From positions 1 to 43,071 of the IMG/VR virus record IMGVR_UViG_3300030061_003671: 43,071 nt of DNA, one strand, 5' to 3'. This document shows positions 1-6,172 of the stretch, piece after piece (the stretch's first letter is position 1; each line of letters starts with the position of its first letter). Under the pieces are notes generated by a model that ran no database searches, had not been told where the DNA came from, and saw only the letters and a program-made list of their open reading frames with translations. This stretch comes from a virus. Both the position numbers and the translations under genes were made by a program.

Positions 1-377
1 AAGGGGCTGAGGACATACTTATTTCACTCCCCTATCGGTTCGTTCAATCAAGGCACCCCCCCTATCCGGCACCACACTGACGTGTGTTCCATTCGAAACG
101 TAAACGTTTCGGGTACTTTGTTGTAAATTGATATTGAATATCGTTCCTCATTCTGATATCAATCAACAACTTCAGTCAATCTGAGCAGTAGCTGATGAGT
201 GTCCTTACGGACTTGAGTAGCTATAAGAAAGCTGTTAGGGTTGTGTACCTCAATTGCTTGTGCGAATGCGTTAGCGAAGTTATAAGAAATATCTAAGATA
301 GTCAAGTTATTATGTTAAGTAGAGCAAGTAAGTTGTTAACATTGCTATGGTGTTATCTGAATTTAAAATTTATAACT
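1..377. other. Non-coding leader region before the first gene, with several inverted repeats
   Basis: I see no convincing gene in these 377 bases, which are visibly richer in G and C than the rest of the window. Inverted repeats seen: CGAAACG/CGTTTCG around a TAAA loop (94-111); a long imperfect stem, GTTGT plus ATTGATAT (120-134) against ATATCAAT plus ACAAC (156-170); TAGCT/AGCTA (189-193/219-223) enclosing GTCC-TTAC-GGAC (201-212). A weak hairpin (TAACA 337-341 / TGTTA 351-355) and an AT-rich leader directly precede the start at 378. It may be an untranslated leader, a structured RNA or a terminus; the sequence does not decide. Confidence 0.4.
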
Positions 378-650
378 ATGAAAAATATGTTAACAGACGC
401 TGTAATACAGCAATTGAATCAACTTCAAATGGATTTAGAAGATATTGAAGCTGCTAAAGCAGATTTAGAATGGGAAGGTTGTGAATGTACTGAACCTGAG
501 TTTTTACCTGATGAAAATCAATGGGAACCAGGACATATGTGCAAGTTTTGTTTTGACCTTGCAGAAGAATCTGAACCAATAGACATAATTTGGAATGGTA
601 ATGCTTCAGAGCTTTGTGTAAATAACAAAGAAGATGATTTACCATTTTAG
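378..650 (+). CDS. Small acidic protein with an SSB-like C-terminal tip (DDLPF)
   Basis: A 90-residue acidic protein of unknown function. I start it at ATG 378 because the leader there (GAATTTAAAATTTATAACT) matches leaders of other early genes; an in-frame ATG at 312 would add 22 residues with no such leader. It contains CEC and CKFC cysteine pairs (possible metal site) and ends NKEDDLPF. The last five residues equal those of the SSB-like protein at 15702-16337 and resemble the DDIPF tip of bacterial SSB, the docking site for many DNA-repair proteins. A role as SSB mimic or partner decoy is inference. Confidence 0.7.
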   Translation: MKNMLTDAVIQQLNQLQMDLEDIEAAKADLEWEGCECTEPEFLPDENQWEPGHMCKFCFDLAEESEPIDIIWNGNASELCVNNKEDDLPF

Positions 651-656
651 TAAGAT

Positions 657-682
657 TCAGATAGTACTTAGGTGCTATCTGA
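657..682 (+). promoter_or_regulatory. Intercistronic stem-loop, TTAG loop
   Basis: Arms TCAGATAGTAC and GTGCTATCTGA form 11 pairs (one T.G) around TTAG, starting 6 bases after the stop at 650. Member of the recurrent early-gene hairpin family. Unlike the others, no start codon follows at about 20 bases; a second hairpin (ATATGCT/AGCATAT, 747-767) and then the hairpin at 789 come before the next gene. Confidence 0.65.
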
Positions 683-788
683 TTTTAGATAAGTAATCCT
701 TATTGTGGAAGTCTGTAATTATAGCTACAACAAGTTATAACATCTTATATGCTATTGGTAAGCATATAATGAGAAAACCATTTTTATT

Positions 789-810
789 CAGGGCACTTAA
801 TTGTGCCTTG
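789..810 (+). promoter_or_regulatory. Intercistronic stem-loop, TTAATT loop
   Basis: Arms CAGGGCAC and GTGCCTTG form 8 pairs (one G.T) around TTAATT. It is followed by an AT-only leader and the ATG at 831, 20 bases later. Member of the early hairpin family. Confidence 0.65.
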
Positions 811-830
811 AATTTAAAAATTATACTATC

Positions 831-1142
831 ATGGAAAATTATGTAACAACTTTTTTTAATCAGTACAAAAAAGCTTCTGAATGTAAATCTAATATCGTAA
901 ACATATTATGGAAAGAGCATTCAGAAATGCATCCATTTATGACTAATGAAGATATCGTTCAATTTATGAAAGATAAAGATTTAGCTAACGTATTAGTATT
1001 TCAATTTCTAAACGCAATTGATAATATGGATATAGTTAATAAATGGGCTGAAAAGAATAGTCCAGACTTAGTACTACTTATAACAAAATATAATGTAGGA
1101 ATAGAAGTCTTTGGCGCAATGCATAAAGAATTTAATATGTAA
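831..1142 (+). CDS. Hypothetical early protein, 103 aa
   Basis: Not recognised. A soluble-looking, Lys/Asn/Asp-rich protein beginning MENYVTTFFNQYKK with no visible motif, signal or membrane segment. The ATG at 831 is chosen because the hairpin at 789-810 and the standard AT leader sit directly upstream; the frame stays open to a TTG at 801, but that codon lies inside the hairpin. It sits alone between two hairpin elements. Confidence 0.65.
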   Translation: MENYVTTFFNQYKKASECKSNIVNILWKEHSEMHPFMTNEDIVQFMKDKDLANVLVFQFLNAIDNMDIVNKWAEKNSPDLVLLITKYNVGIEVFGAMHKEFNM

Positions 1143-1150
1143 TTGTAAAT

Positions 1151-1174
1151 CGGGTAACACTTAGGTGTTACTCG
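1151..1174 (+). promoter_or_regulatory. Intercistronic stem-loop, TTAG loop
   Basis: Arms CGGGTAACAC and GTGTTACTCG give 10 pairs with one G.T around TTAG, i.e. an RNA C(UUAG)G loop. It starts 8 bases after the stop at 1142 and ends 19 bases before the ATG at 1194. The leader GAATTTTAAAATTATATATT follows. Confidence 0.75.
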
Positions 1175-1193
1175 AATTTTAAAATTATATATT

Positions 1194-1649
1194 ATGAATT
1201 ACAAAACTTTCAAAAATATCGTAAACGATATTAATTCAATGGAAAAAGATATAGTACAAATTGAAAATGCTAATAAAGTTATTAGAGATTTAATATGTAT
1301 GGGTTATCTAAATGCATCAGAAATGACAGAACATTTAGACATTGAATTAAAATCAATAATAAATGATGTTAAATCTTCTATAAAAGAAGATAAAGAAAAG
1401 ATTGAAGATTATTTATTTCTTAATCAACATTTATCTTTTGAAGAAGATAAAAAATGGTTAGGTATGAATGGAGATACTGAAATTTCAACTTCTTATTCGT
1501 GTCCTCATTGTGAACTTGAATTTATTCAAAATGAACATATTTGTGGTACAAATTTAGTTGCACCAGAAGAAATGGAAGGTATATTATTTCTTGAGAAATT
1601 AAAATGTTCTTGTTGCAATAAAGAATACATTACTCAAAATGGTGTATAA
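1194..1649 (+). CDS. Hypothetical early protein with C-terminal zinc-ribbon-like cysteines
   Basis: A 151-residue protein. The first two thirds look helical and charged, possibly coiled coil. The C-terminal third has CPHC near residue 103 and CSCC near residue 140, spaced like the two knuckles of a zinc ribbon, with another Cys (HICG) between. Such ribbons usually bind nucleic acid or protein; no specific family is recognised. The start follows the standard hairpin and AT leader. The protein ends next to a structured non-coding element (1669-1740). Confidence 0.7.
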   Translation: MNYKTFKNIVNDINSMEKDIVQIENANKVIRDLICMGYLNASEMTEHLDIELKSIINDVKSSIKEDKEKIEDYLFLNQHLSFEEDKKWLGMNGDTEISTSYSCPHCELEFIQNEHICGTNLVAPEEMEGILFLEKLKCSCCNKEYITQNGV

Positions 1650-1668
1650 TTCCGTTCAGTAATTCTTA

Positions 1669-1740
1669 TTTAATGTTACAGAGCAAGCTCTGGCGTTCAA
1701 GCTACGCTTGTCGGCTGATCGCCGAACACTTAACATTAAA
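1669..1740 (+). ncRNA. Possible multibranched structured RNA element
   Basis: Closing arms TTTAATGTTA (1669-1678) and TAACATTAAA (1731-1740) pair perfectly over 10 bases. Inside are three separate hairpins: CAGAG/CTCTG (1679-1692), CAAGC/GCTTG (1698-1710, loop TAC) and CGGC/GCCG (1712-1724, loop TGATC). GTT (1695-1697) can also pair with AAC (1725-1727). The stretch is much more GC-rich than its surroundings and lies between a stop codon and the next intercistronic hairpin. It superficially recalls a cloverleaf, but arm and loop sizes do not fit a tRNA. Function unknown. Confidence 0.45.
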
Positions 1741-1761
1741 ACGAATAACTTCTCTACATTT

Positions 1762-1785
1762 CAACAGGTACTTTGGTGCCTGTTG
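1762..1785 (+). promoter_or_regulatory. Intercistronic stem-loop, TTTG loop
   Basis: Arms CAACAGGTAC and GTGCCTGTTG form 10 pairs (one T.G) around TTTG. It ends 19 bases before the ATG at 1805, with the leader AATTTATAAATTATATACT between. Confidence 0.75.
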
Positions 1786-1804
1786 AATTTATAAATTATA
1801 TACT

Positions 1805-2077
1805 ATGAAAACGTATGACTTGAAAATTTACCCACATTTGTTAATGGTAAGAGGTAATGAAGACAAATTTACTGCAATGAATTATGCAGAAGAAGTTTAC
1901 ATTATTGTTATAGATATGTTTAAAAAACATAAAATTAAATATTTAGATGAAAGCAATAATGTAGATTGTATTCTACTAATCTTAGAGCCTGATGATATAA
2001 AAACAGAGGTTATAGTAAAAAAAATATTATGCATATTTGACTGCATTGCTAAAAGAGAAAGATTTATTCTCATATAA
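1805..2077 (+). CDS. Hypothetical early protein, 90 aa
   Basis: Not recognised. A compact protein beginning MKTYDLKIYPHLLMV, with alternating hydrophobic segments (VYIIVIDMF, CILLILEP) that suggest a small alpha/beta fold rather than a membrane protein. It lies between two hairpin elements, so it has its own leader at 5' and a new element 4 bases after its stop. Confidence 0.65.
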   Translation: MKTYDLKIYPHLLMVRGNEDKFTAMNYAEEVYIIVIDMFKKHKIKYLDESNNVDCILLILEPDDIKTEVIVKKILCIFDCIAKRERFILI

Positions 2078-2081
2078 ATTA

Positions 2082-2109
2082 TTCAACCAGCACTTTGTTG
2101 TTGGTTGAA
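2082..2109 (+). promoter_or_regulatory. Intercistronic stem-loop, CTTTGT loop
   Basis: Arms TTCAACCAGCA and TGTTGGTTGAA form 11 pairs (one G.T) around CTTTGT. It starts 4 bases after the stop at 2077 and ends 18 bases before ATG 2128. The leader TTTATAAAATTATATACA is nearly the same as at 1785-1804. Confidence 0.75.
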
Positions 2110-2127
2110 TTTATAAAATTATATACA

Positions 2128-2229
2128 ATGAAAAAAAAAACTTCAGAGAATACAGCAGGGGTAGAAGCAATGCTAATATTTTTAATAACTATAATTTCTG
2201 TTGTGTTAACAGCATATTTAACACAATAA
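2128..2229 (+). CDS. Small single-pass membrane protein, 33 aa
   Basis: A short gene beginning MKKKTSENTAGVEAM followed by one hydrophobic stretch (LIFLITIISVVLTAYL) and ending LTQ. The positive N-terminus and single membrane segment suggest an inner-membrane peptide. The hairpin and AT leader directly upstream match those of longer early genes, which is the main reason to call so short a reading frame. The next gene starts 3 bases after its stop. Confidence 0.6.
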   Translation: MKKKTSENTAGVEAMLIFLITIISVVLTAYLTQ

Positions 2230-2232
2230 ATT

Positions 2233-2448
2233 ATGGATATTAATAAACTCCAAAATATGTATGAACATATAAATACAATAGATATATTGTATAATGTTCC
2301 ACCATTAAGTATTTCAGATAGAAAAGTATTTATGCCATTAGAAGAATGGATTAAATACAAATTATATTTTGATTTACTTAACGATATGAAGAATTGGATA
2401 ACATTCAATCAAAAATATCCTAAACTTCTTAATATCAGTTTAAATTAA
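2233..2448 (+). CDS. Hypothetical early protein, 71 aa
   Basis: Not recognised. A small soluble protein starting MDINKLQNMYEHINT, with no clear motif. It begins 3 bases after the stop of the 33-residue membrane peptide, without a hairpin between, so the two are probably translated from one message. The next hairpin element begins 5 bases after its stop. Confidence 0.6.
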   Translation: MDINKLQNMYEHINTIDILYNVPPLSISDRKVFMPLEEWIKYKLYFDLLNDMKNWITFNQKYPKLLNISLN

Positions 2449-2453
2449 GTTTT

Positions 2454-2492
2454 ACAAAGAATAACAGAGCCAAAAGCTTTGTTGTTCTTTGT
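2454..2492 (+). promoter_or_regulatory. Long intercistronic stem-loop, 17 pairs
   Basis: Outer arms ACAAAGAATAAC and GTTGTTCTTTGT form 12 pairs (one T.G). Inner arms AGAGC and GCTTT extend this to 17 pairs around CAAAA. It starts 5 bases after the stop at 2448; ATG 2515 follows after a 22-base AT leader. Longest stem of the family, before the largest gene of this part. Confidence 0.7.
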
Positions 2493-2514
2493 TTAATAAA
2501 TAAAACTTAAAATT

Positions 2515-3294
2515 ATGATTATAATTAATGAAGAACAGTATTTGAATGATTTAACTCTTGAGCATACAGCTAAGAGTGTAACTGAAAGAAGAACTACTAA
2601 AGATGGTTTGCATAGATTAAATGCGTGTAACGTACATATATCTCCTAAAACCAACTCTACATCAATTAAATTTGATTTAGTAAATAATCTTAACTCCGAA
2701 ATGGGAGTAGATGATTATTTAAGATTTAGTAGTTATGGAAATTTTGATAGCTCAATGAATAAATTGAGATATTTATTTCAAAATTTAATTAGTAAAGAAT
2801 TTCTTATTGAGAATGAAAAGAATGGTAAATTACCAAACTTAGCAATTCCAAAAAGAATTGATTTTACTAATACAGCTACAGGAGAAATTCATCAGAATGT
2901 AATACAAACTTTTACTTTAGATTTAAAAGGTATGTGGGTACAAGCTACTGCAATCAATCCAGAAAATGTTGGAGATGCATATAAAGATTTACTTTCTAAA
3001 AAAATGAAAGAAATTAGAGCGTCTTTAGGAGATGAAAGATTTGATTTAGTAGAGGCAACTGCATATACTAAAACTGAAGAAGTTTTAAAAGCAGATGGAA
3101 CTAAAAAGACTGTAGCAATTGAAAGAACTTATACTGCTATTAGAATTGATGAAACTAAAGTTCAACAATTTGCTAATAATTTAGTAGGTTTAATGCAAGA
3201 GCATTTAAATAAGTTTATAATTCTAAAAACGTTTGTAGCTAAAAATGGAGTAACCAAAGTAAGCTCTTACGAGAAAAATCATTTACTTTCATAG
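2515..3294 (+). CDS. Hypothetical early protein, 259 aa
   Basis: Not recognised. A 259-residue soluble protein with mixed alpha/beta character, beginning MIIINEEQYLNDLTLEH and ending SSYEKNHLLS. A run near the middle (VIQTFTLDLKGMWVQA) looks like a beta-rich core. No catalytic motif, signal peptide or membrane segment is visible. It is a single-gene unit: strong hairpin leader upstream and a T-tailed terminator downstream (3318-3347). This pattern is compatible with high independent expression, but that is inference. Confidence 0.7.
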   Translation: MIIINEEQYLNDLTLEHTAKSVTERRTTKDGLHRLNACNVHISPKTNSTSIKFDLVNNLNSEMGVDDYLRFSSYGNFDSSMNKLRYLFQNLISKEFLIENEKNGKLPNLAIPKRIDFTNTATGEIHQNVIQTFTLDLKGMWVQATAINPENVGDAYKDLLSKKMKEIRASLGDERFDLVEATAYTKTEEVLKADGTKKTVAIERTYTAIRIDETKVQQFANNLVGLMQEHLNKFIILKTFVAKNGVTKVSSYEKNHLLS

Positions 3295-3317
3295 TAGATA
3301 ATTTAAATTCAAATATA

Positions 3318-3347
3318 GGGAACAACATAAAAGTTGTTCCCTTTTTT
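3318..3347 (+). terminator. Rho-independent-type terminator
   Basis: Arms GGGAACAAC and GTTGTTCCC give a perfect 9-pair stem around ATAAAA, followed by six T. It lies 23 bases after the stop at 3294 and is the clearest terminator of the left part. Confidence 0.8.
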
Positions 3348-3381
3348 ATTGCTTGATACTTTACTGATTATATTTTTTTGA

Positions 3382-3433
3382 TTGAACTCCCAATAGGGCC
3401 GGAAACCTTTTAGAGTAACATCGGGCTGTTCAA
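3382..3433 (+). other. Structured spacer with closing inverted repeat
   Basis: TTGAAC (3382-3387) pairs with GTTCAA (3428-3433). Inside are a CCC-AATA-GGG hairpin and the string GGAAACCTT. The same GGAAACCTT occurs in another gene-free spacer at about 4279-4288 (after GCCCTGG). Richer in G and C than surrounding genes. Function unknown. Confidence 0.35.
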
Positions 3434-3498
3434 GTAAAATGTTATTTGTAAATTGTAGAATAGAAATTAATTTTTTAAAACCCCTAATTAAAACTAAC

Positions 3499-3813
3499 AT
3501 GGAAACAATTGAGATCCCAGGAATATTAGTAATTTGTCTTATACCAACATTTCTACTTTTGTTATTTAGGTTTTACTACCTACTAACAATTATAGAAGAT
3601 TATAATATGTATTTGCGTCATATGAAACTTGAGTTATTAAAGATGAAACGCTTAGATATTAAAACAGAACATTATTTTGACAGAAGTGAATTAGATATAA
3701 CGCTTAAGCTATATATAGATATAAGAAAATGGAGCTTAAAACAAATAGTAGAAGATAAACTATTGCTATTTGAAGTTAAAAGATTTATCAAAAATCACCG
3801 AATTTTAGAGTAA
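3499..3813 (+). CDS. Membrane-anchored hypothetical protein, 104 aa
   Basis: The N-terminus has one strong hydrophobic segment (ILVICLIPTFLLLLFRFYYL, about residues 9-28), followed by a charged helical region rich in Leu, Lys and Glu. This predicts an inner-membrane protein with a cytoplasmic coiled-coil-like tail. ATG 3499 is preferred; the frame is open further upstream, but that stretch overlaps a structured spacer. No family is recognised. Confidence 0.6.
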   Translation: METIEIPGILVICLIPTFLLLLFRFYYLLTIIEDYNMYLRHMKLELLKMKRLDIKTEHYFDRSELDITLKLYIDIRKWSLKQIVEDKLLLFEVKRFIKNHRILE

Positions 3814-3837
3814 ATAAAATTGTGCGTTTTAGTGCTT

Positions 3838-3858
3838 GCCACAGCTCTTTGTTGTGGC
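3838..3858 (+). promoter_or_regulatory. Intercistronic stem-loop, TCTTT loop
   Basis: Arms GCCACAGC and GTTGTGGC form 8 pairs (one G.T) around TCTTT. AAATAAAAT before and ATTTTATTT after can extend pairing. It shares the apex CTTTGTTG with the family members at 2082 and 7993, but the next start (3927) is 68 bases away. Confidence 0.5.
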
Positions 3859-3926
3859 TTGCATTTTATTTATATAATAATCTGCATTTTTTAACTATAT
3901 ATAAATCAATCTAAATTTAACTGATT

Positions 3927-4250
3927 ATGACAAAAATTGCGCACATTTTAAAAGAAACTGAACTTAAAAGTCTGGAAAAACTAAGTATTAATCTTAAAAA
4001 AAATGACTTTAAGATAGCTGGAAAGCTATATTCAGCTCTAAAAACATATTGTATTACTCGAAAAATACAAATGAAATTAGATCCTAAAGGAAGAATAAAA
4101 AAAGTTCTGATTAATGTAGAAGGTAATCTTGTATTAGCTAAACCTATTATCCAGAATAATAAATTAGTATTCTTTTACAAAAAAAAGTATTACAGCTCAT
4201 TAGAAGCTATTAACCAAAAAATTGAATACACTTGTGAAATGAAGAAATAA
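3927..4250 (+). CDS. Basic hypothetical protein, 107 aa
   Basis: Not recognised. A Lys-rich, strongly basic protein (MTKIAHILKETELKS at the N-terminus, several KKK runs), with a probable helical first half and a beta-rich second half (KVLINVEGNLVLAKP). The charge would suit nucleic-acid binding, but no motif supports it. A 92-base gene-free spacer with the GGAAACCTT string follows before the next hairpin. Confidence 0.6.
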   Translation: MTKIAHILKETELKSLEKLSINLKKNDFKIAGKLYSALKTYCITRKIQMKLDPKGRIKKVLINVEGNLVLAKPIIQNNKLVFFYKKKYYSSLEAINQKIEYTCEMKK

Positions 4251-4342
4251 CAATAAAGACATAGCTTATTTAAAGCCCTGGGGAAACCTTAAACACAAAA
4301 TTGTAAAAACTATGATACCATTGAGATAGTCATAGGATAATT

Positions 4343-4377
4343 AGAACAATAACGTACTTAATGTACGTTGTTGTTCT
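4343..4377 (+). promoter_or_regulatory. Intercistronic stem-loop, 15 pairs, TTAAT loop
   Basis: Arms AGAACAATAACGTAC and GTACGTTGTTGTTCT form 15 pairs (one T.G) around TTAAT. The start codon at 4405 follows after a 27-base AT-rich leader. Confidence 0.75.
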
Positions 4378-4404
4378 TTAGTTTTACAATATAATTTTAA
4401 ATTT

Positions 4405-4722
4405 ATGCAAGAAAATACTTATCAATTAATTAAAGAATTTAAATACAGAGATTTAGATGGTGTAGACCATTTTAGATACTTTGTAGAAGAAAATGGAGAT
4501 TTACTATCTCATACATTATGTGACAGTTTAGAAGAAGCTGATAAATGGTATGATAGCTTAGTTAATCCATCAGAACAAGTACCTGATAAAATTACAATAT
4601 TAAAAACTGATATTGTAAAAAAATATTCAGGTAATCATGTAGATTTTGATACTGGATTATCTAAATTAATAGGATTTGACGTTAAAAAGTTAGATGATCT
4701 TGATATAAGACCAAAAGATTAA
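4405..4722 (+). CDS. Hypothetical acidic protein, 105 aa
   Basis: Not recognised. An acidic soluble protein starting MQENTYQLIKEFKYRDLDGVDHFRY, then a VEENGDLLSHTL segment, suggesting a small beta-hairpin-rich domain. No cysteines pattern, signal or membrane segment. It stands alone between a hairpin leader and a terminator-like element at 4832-4867; the 110 bases between hold weak inverted repeats (for example GTTGA/TCAAC at 4808-4823). Confidence 0.6.
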   Translation: MQENTYQLIKEFKYRDLDGVDHFRYFVEENGDLLSHTLCDSLEEADKWYDSLVNPSEQVPDKITILKTDIVKKYSGNHVDFDTGLSKLIGFDVKKLDDLDIRPKD

Positions 4723-4831
4723 AAAATTGGTAGACAGTGGCGTATATTGTCTTTAATTAAATGCAGAATGAGTATGTCAGCCAAGCATTCAGCCAATATT
4801 ATGTGCGTTGATTAATGTCAACATAAAAATT

Positions 4832-4867
4832 GGGGAACAGTGTTTTACATTGTTTCCCTTTTTTTTT
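4832..4867 (+). terminator. Terminator-like hairpin placed just before a start codon
   Basis: Arms GGGGAACAGTG and CATTGTTTCCC form 11 pairs with two G.T, loop TTTTA, then nine T. It fits a terminator for the gene at 4405-4722, yet the ATG at 4879 is only 11 bases after the T run, so a promoter for that gene must lie within it or transcription reads through. Confidence 0.7.
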
Positions 4868-4878
4868 ATCTTTAGATA

Positions 4879-5112
4879 ATGTACAAAATATTTATAGCAT
4901 TTCTATTTAACATAATATTATTAAGCTGTTCTAAATACCAGGTAGTTAGTGAAGTAAGACTTAATTTATATCATCTGCATAATCCTAAAACAAAAAACGC
5001 TGAAGTTATATTAACTAAAGACACATTAGAAATTGGTAAATTCTATAGATTAAATCAAATTAATATTATTCCAAGTCCTTATTACAAAAAACCATCATTA
5101 AAAAGCAGATAA
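4879..5112 (+). CDS. Small lipoprotein, 77 aa
   Basis: The N-terminus (MYKIFIAFLFNIILLSC) is a short lipoprotein signal with lipobox LLSC, Cys17 being the predicted lipidated residue after signal peptidase II cleavage. The remaining 60 residues are polar and basic near the end. An early-side lipoprotein in a phage may alter the host envelope, for example superinfection exclusion; this is inference only. Another lipoprotein follows 37 bases later. Confidence 0.65.
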   Translation: MYKIFIAFLFNIILLSCSKYQVVSEVRLNLYHLHNPKTKNAEVILTKDTLEIGKFYRLNQINIIPSPYYKKPSLKSR

Positions 5113-5149
5113 TTTGCTTTGGTGTAGTTTACATTTAAAAACTACACAG

Positions 5150-5365
5150 ATGAAAAAAACAAAAACATATTTCGCACACGAAACATTAGCTACAATTGTA
5201 GCTGGACTAACTACATTAGCAATTATTTTATGTATGGCTATTACACTTTCCAGTTGTCAAACAACTTATTCTGGAATGGGTAGACAAGTAGCACCTATAG
5301 TACATGATTATGATGTAAAAGAAATTAAATTTCAAGCAAATTCTAATGGGTTTTCGAACAGATAA
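5150..5365 (+). CDS. Second small lipoprotein, 71 aa
   Basis: A long charged N-terminal region leads to a hydrophobic core (TIVAGLTTLAIILCMAITL) and lipobox LSSC, with Cys36 as the predicted lipidated residue. The mature part is only about 36 residues and has no known domain. ATG 5150 is chosen because it follows an inverted repeat (GTGTAGTTT 5122-5130 / AAACTACAC 5139-5147). Two adjacent lipoproteins in an early block suggest a joint envelope role. Confidence 0.6.
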   Translation: MKKTKTYFAHETLATIVAGLTTLAIILCMAITLSSCQTTYSGMGRQVAPIVHDYDVKEIKFQANSNGFSNR

Positions 5366-5372
5366 TCATTCT

Positions 5373-5477
5373 ATGAAATATAGAAGTAGCATAACAGCTA
5401 AAAAAGCATTAAGAATAAGTATAGTAAACACTATGCTTATTCTTTTTCTTTATATTCTTATTATATGGAAATTATGA
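5373..5477 (+). CDS. Short membrane peptide overlapping a 15-pair hairpin
   Basis: A 34-residue frame (MKYRSSITAKKALRIS, then hydrophobic TMLILFLYILIIW) starting at ATG 5373; an upstream ATG at 5346 would give 43 residues. Its stop overlaps the next ATG (5474) by 4 bases, a pattern common in this block. The frame contains a perfect inverted repeat, AAGAATAAGTATAGT (5411-5425) and ACTATGCTTATTCTT (5430-5444), loop AAAC. Either the repeat is the real feature (a leader hairpin for the next gene) or the peptide is coded through it. Confidence 0.4.
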   Translation: MKYRSSITAKKALRISIVNTMLILFLYILIIWKL

Positions 5478-5662
5478 GTAAAGAAGAAATAATAGCACAA
5501 CTAACTTTATTAGATACTTCTGCTTATAGGTGTATAGGTTTATCAGAAACTGGTAAATATGTAAAAGAACCTATAGGTTATAGAAGAAATTTATTTTATA
5601 TCTATAATAAGTTAAGAAAAACAGATTTAATTAAACTTTTAAATATAAAAAATGGCAAATAA
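5474..5662 (+). CDS. Hypothetical protein, 62 aa
   Basis: Not recognised. Begins MSKEEIIAQLTLLDTSAY and looks like a small helical protein. ATG 5474 overlaps the stop of the preceding membrane peptide by 4 bases; an alternative ATG at 5465 adds three residues. Its 3' end overlaps the next gene by 11 bases, so 5474-6567 appear to form one coupled group of four genes. Confidence 0.6.
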   Translation: MSKEEIIAQLTLLDTSAYRCIGLSETGKYVKEPIGYRRNLFYIYNKLRKTDLIKLLNIKNGK

Positions 5663-5897
5663 TAAATATTGGGAAGAATACGGAAATAAACATCTAAAAG
5701 GAAGAACTATTGTAGATGTAAGATATTTAACTACTATTGAAATGAAAGGAATGGGTTGGCACAGAAAATCTATTGTATTAGAATTAAGTGATGGCTCATT
5801 ATTATTTCCATCAAAAGATGATGAAGGTAACGATGCTGGTGCATTATTTGGTCAATCTCCAGATAATAAATCTTTAACATTTCCTGTAATATCATAG
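5652..5897 (+). CDS. Conserved phage protein of unknown function (DDEGNDAG motif)
   Basis: An 81-residue protein. The part HLKGRTIVDVRYLTTIEMKG, then GW and SDGSLLFPSKDDEGNDAGALF, resembles a small beta-rich family that I recall from many phages and mobile elements, where the segment DDEGNDAG is the conserved core. No biochemical role is known to me. It overlaps its upstream neighbour by 11 bases and is 2 bases from its downstream one, suggesting co-translation. Confidence 0.65.
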   Translation: MANNKYWEEYGNKHLKGRTIVDVRYLTTIEMKGMGWHRKSIVLELSDGSLLFPSKDDEGNDAGALFGQSPDNKSLTFPVIS

Positions 5898-5899
5898 CT

Positions 5900-6172
5900 A
5901 TGTTAGTAATTTCAGGAGCTCTATACAGAGTAGATGAAGATACAATTGTAAAACCAAATTTTACAGGAGAATATGCTGCTGTAGATTGTACAAGATACTT
6001 TACTAAAGAAGAATTAGAAGGTAGGTATGGAGAATCGTTTATTAGACAAAATAAAAATGATTTCATTGAAGAAGATGGAATTAAATATTATTATGCAGAA
6101 AATTCACCATTTCATGTAAGTGAAGACTGGGAACTATTAAGTGATTTATCTGAATTAAATCATTTAGAATGA
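5900..6172 (+). CDS. Hypothetical acidic protein, 90 aa
   Basis: Not recognised. An acidic protein (MLVISGALYRVDEDTIVKP) with a beta-strand-rich start and a KYYYAENSPFHVSEDWE segment. The next gene starts within its last codons (ATGA overlap at 6169-6172), so both are probably made together. Confidence 0.6.
   Translation: MLVISGALYRVDEDTIVKPNFTGEYAAVDCTRYFTKEELEGRYGESFIRQNKNDFIEEDGIKYYYAENSPFHVSEDWELLSDLSELNHLE

Noticed and set aside
189-232. CTGATGAG ... GAAA resembling a hammerhead ribozyme core or a kink-turn
   Set aside because: The helix after CTGATGAG (GTCC/GGAC) is followed by TTGAGTAG rather than GAA, no matching cleavage-site stem can be drawn, and a kink-turn would need three extra unpaired bases.
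1671-1740. tRNA-like cloverleaf
   Set aside because: The closing stem is 10 pairs, the inner loops are 3-5 bases, there is no 7-base anticodon loop and no TTC arm.
5411-5444. Simple terminator from the 15-pair hairpin with T-rich end
   Set aside because: The T tract is interrupted (TTTTTCTTT), the repeat lies within a possible membrane-peptide frame, and the next gene starts only 29 bases later; left as an unexplained repeat.
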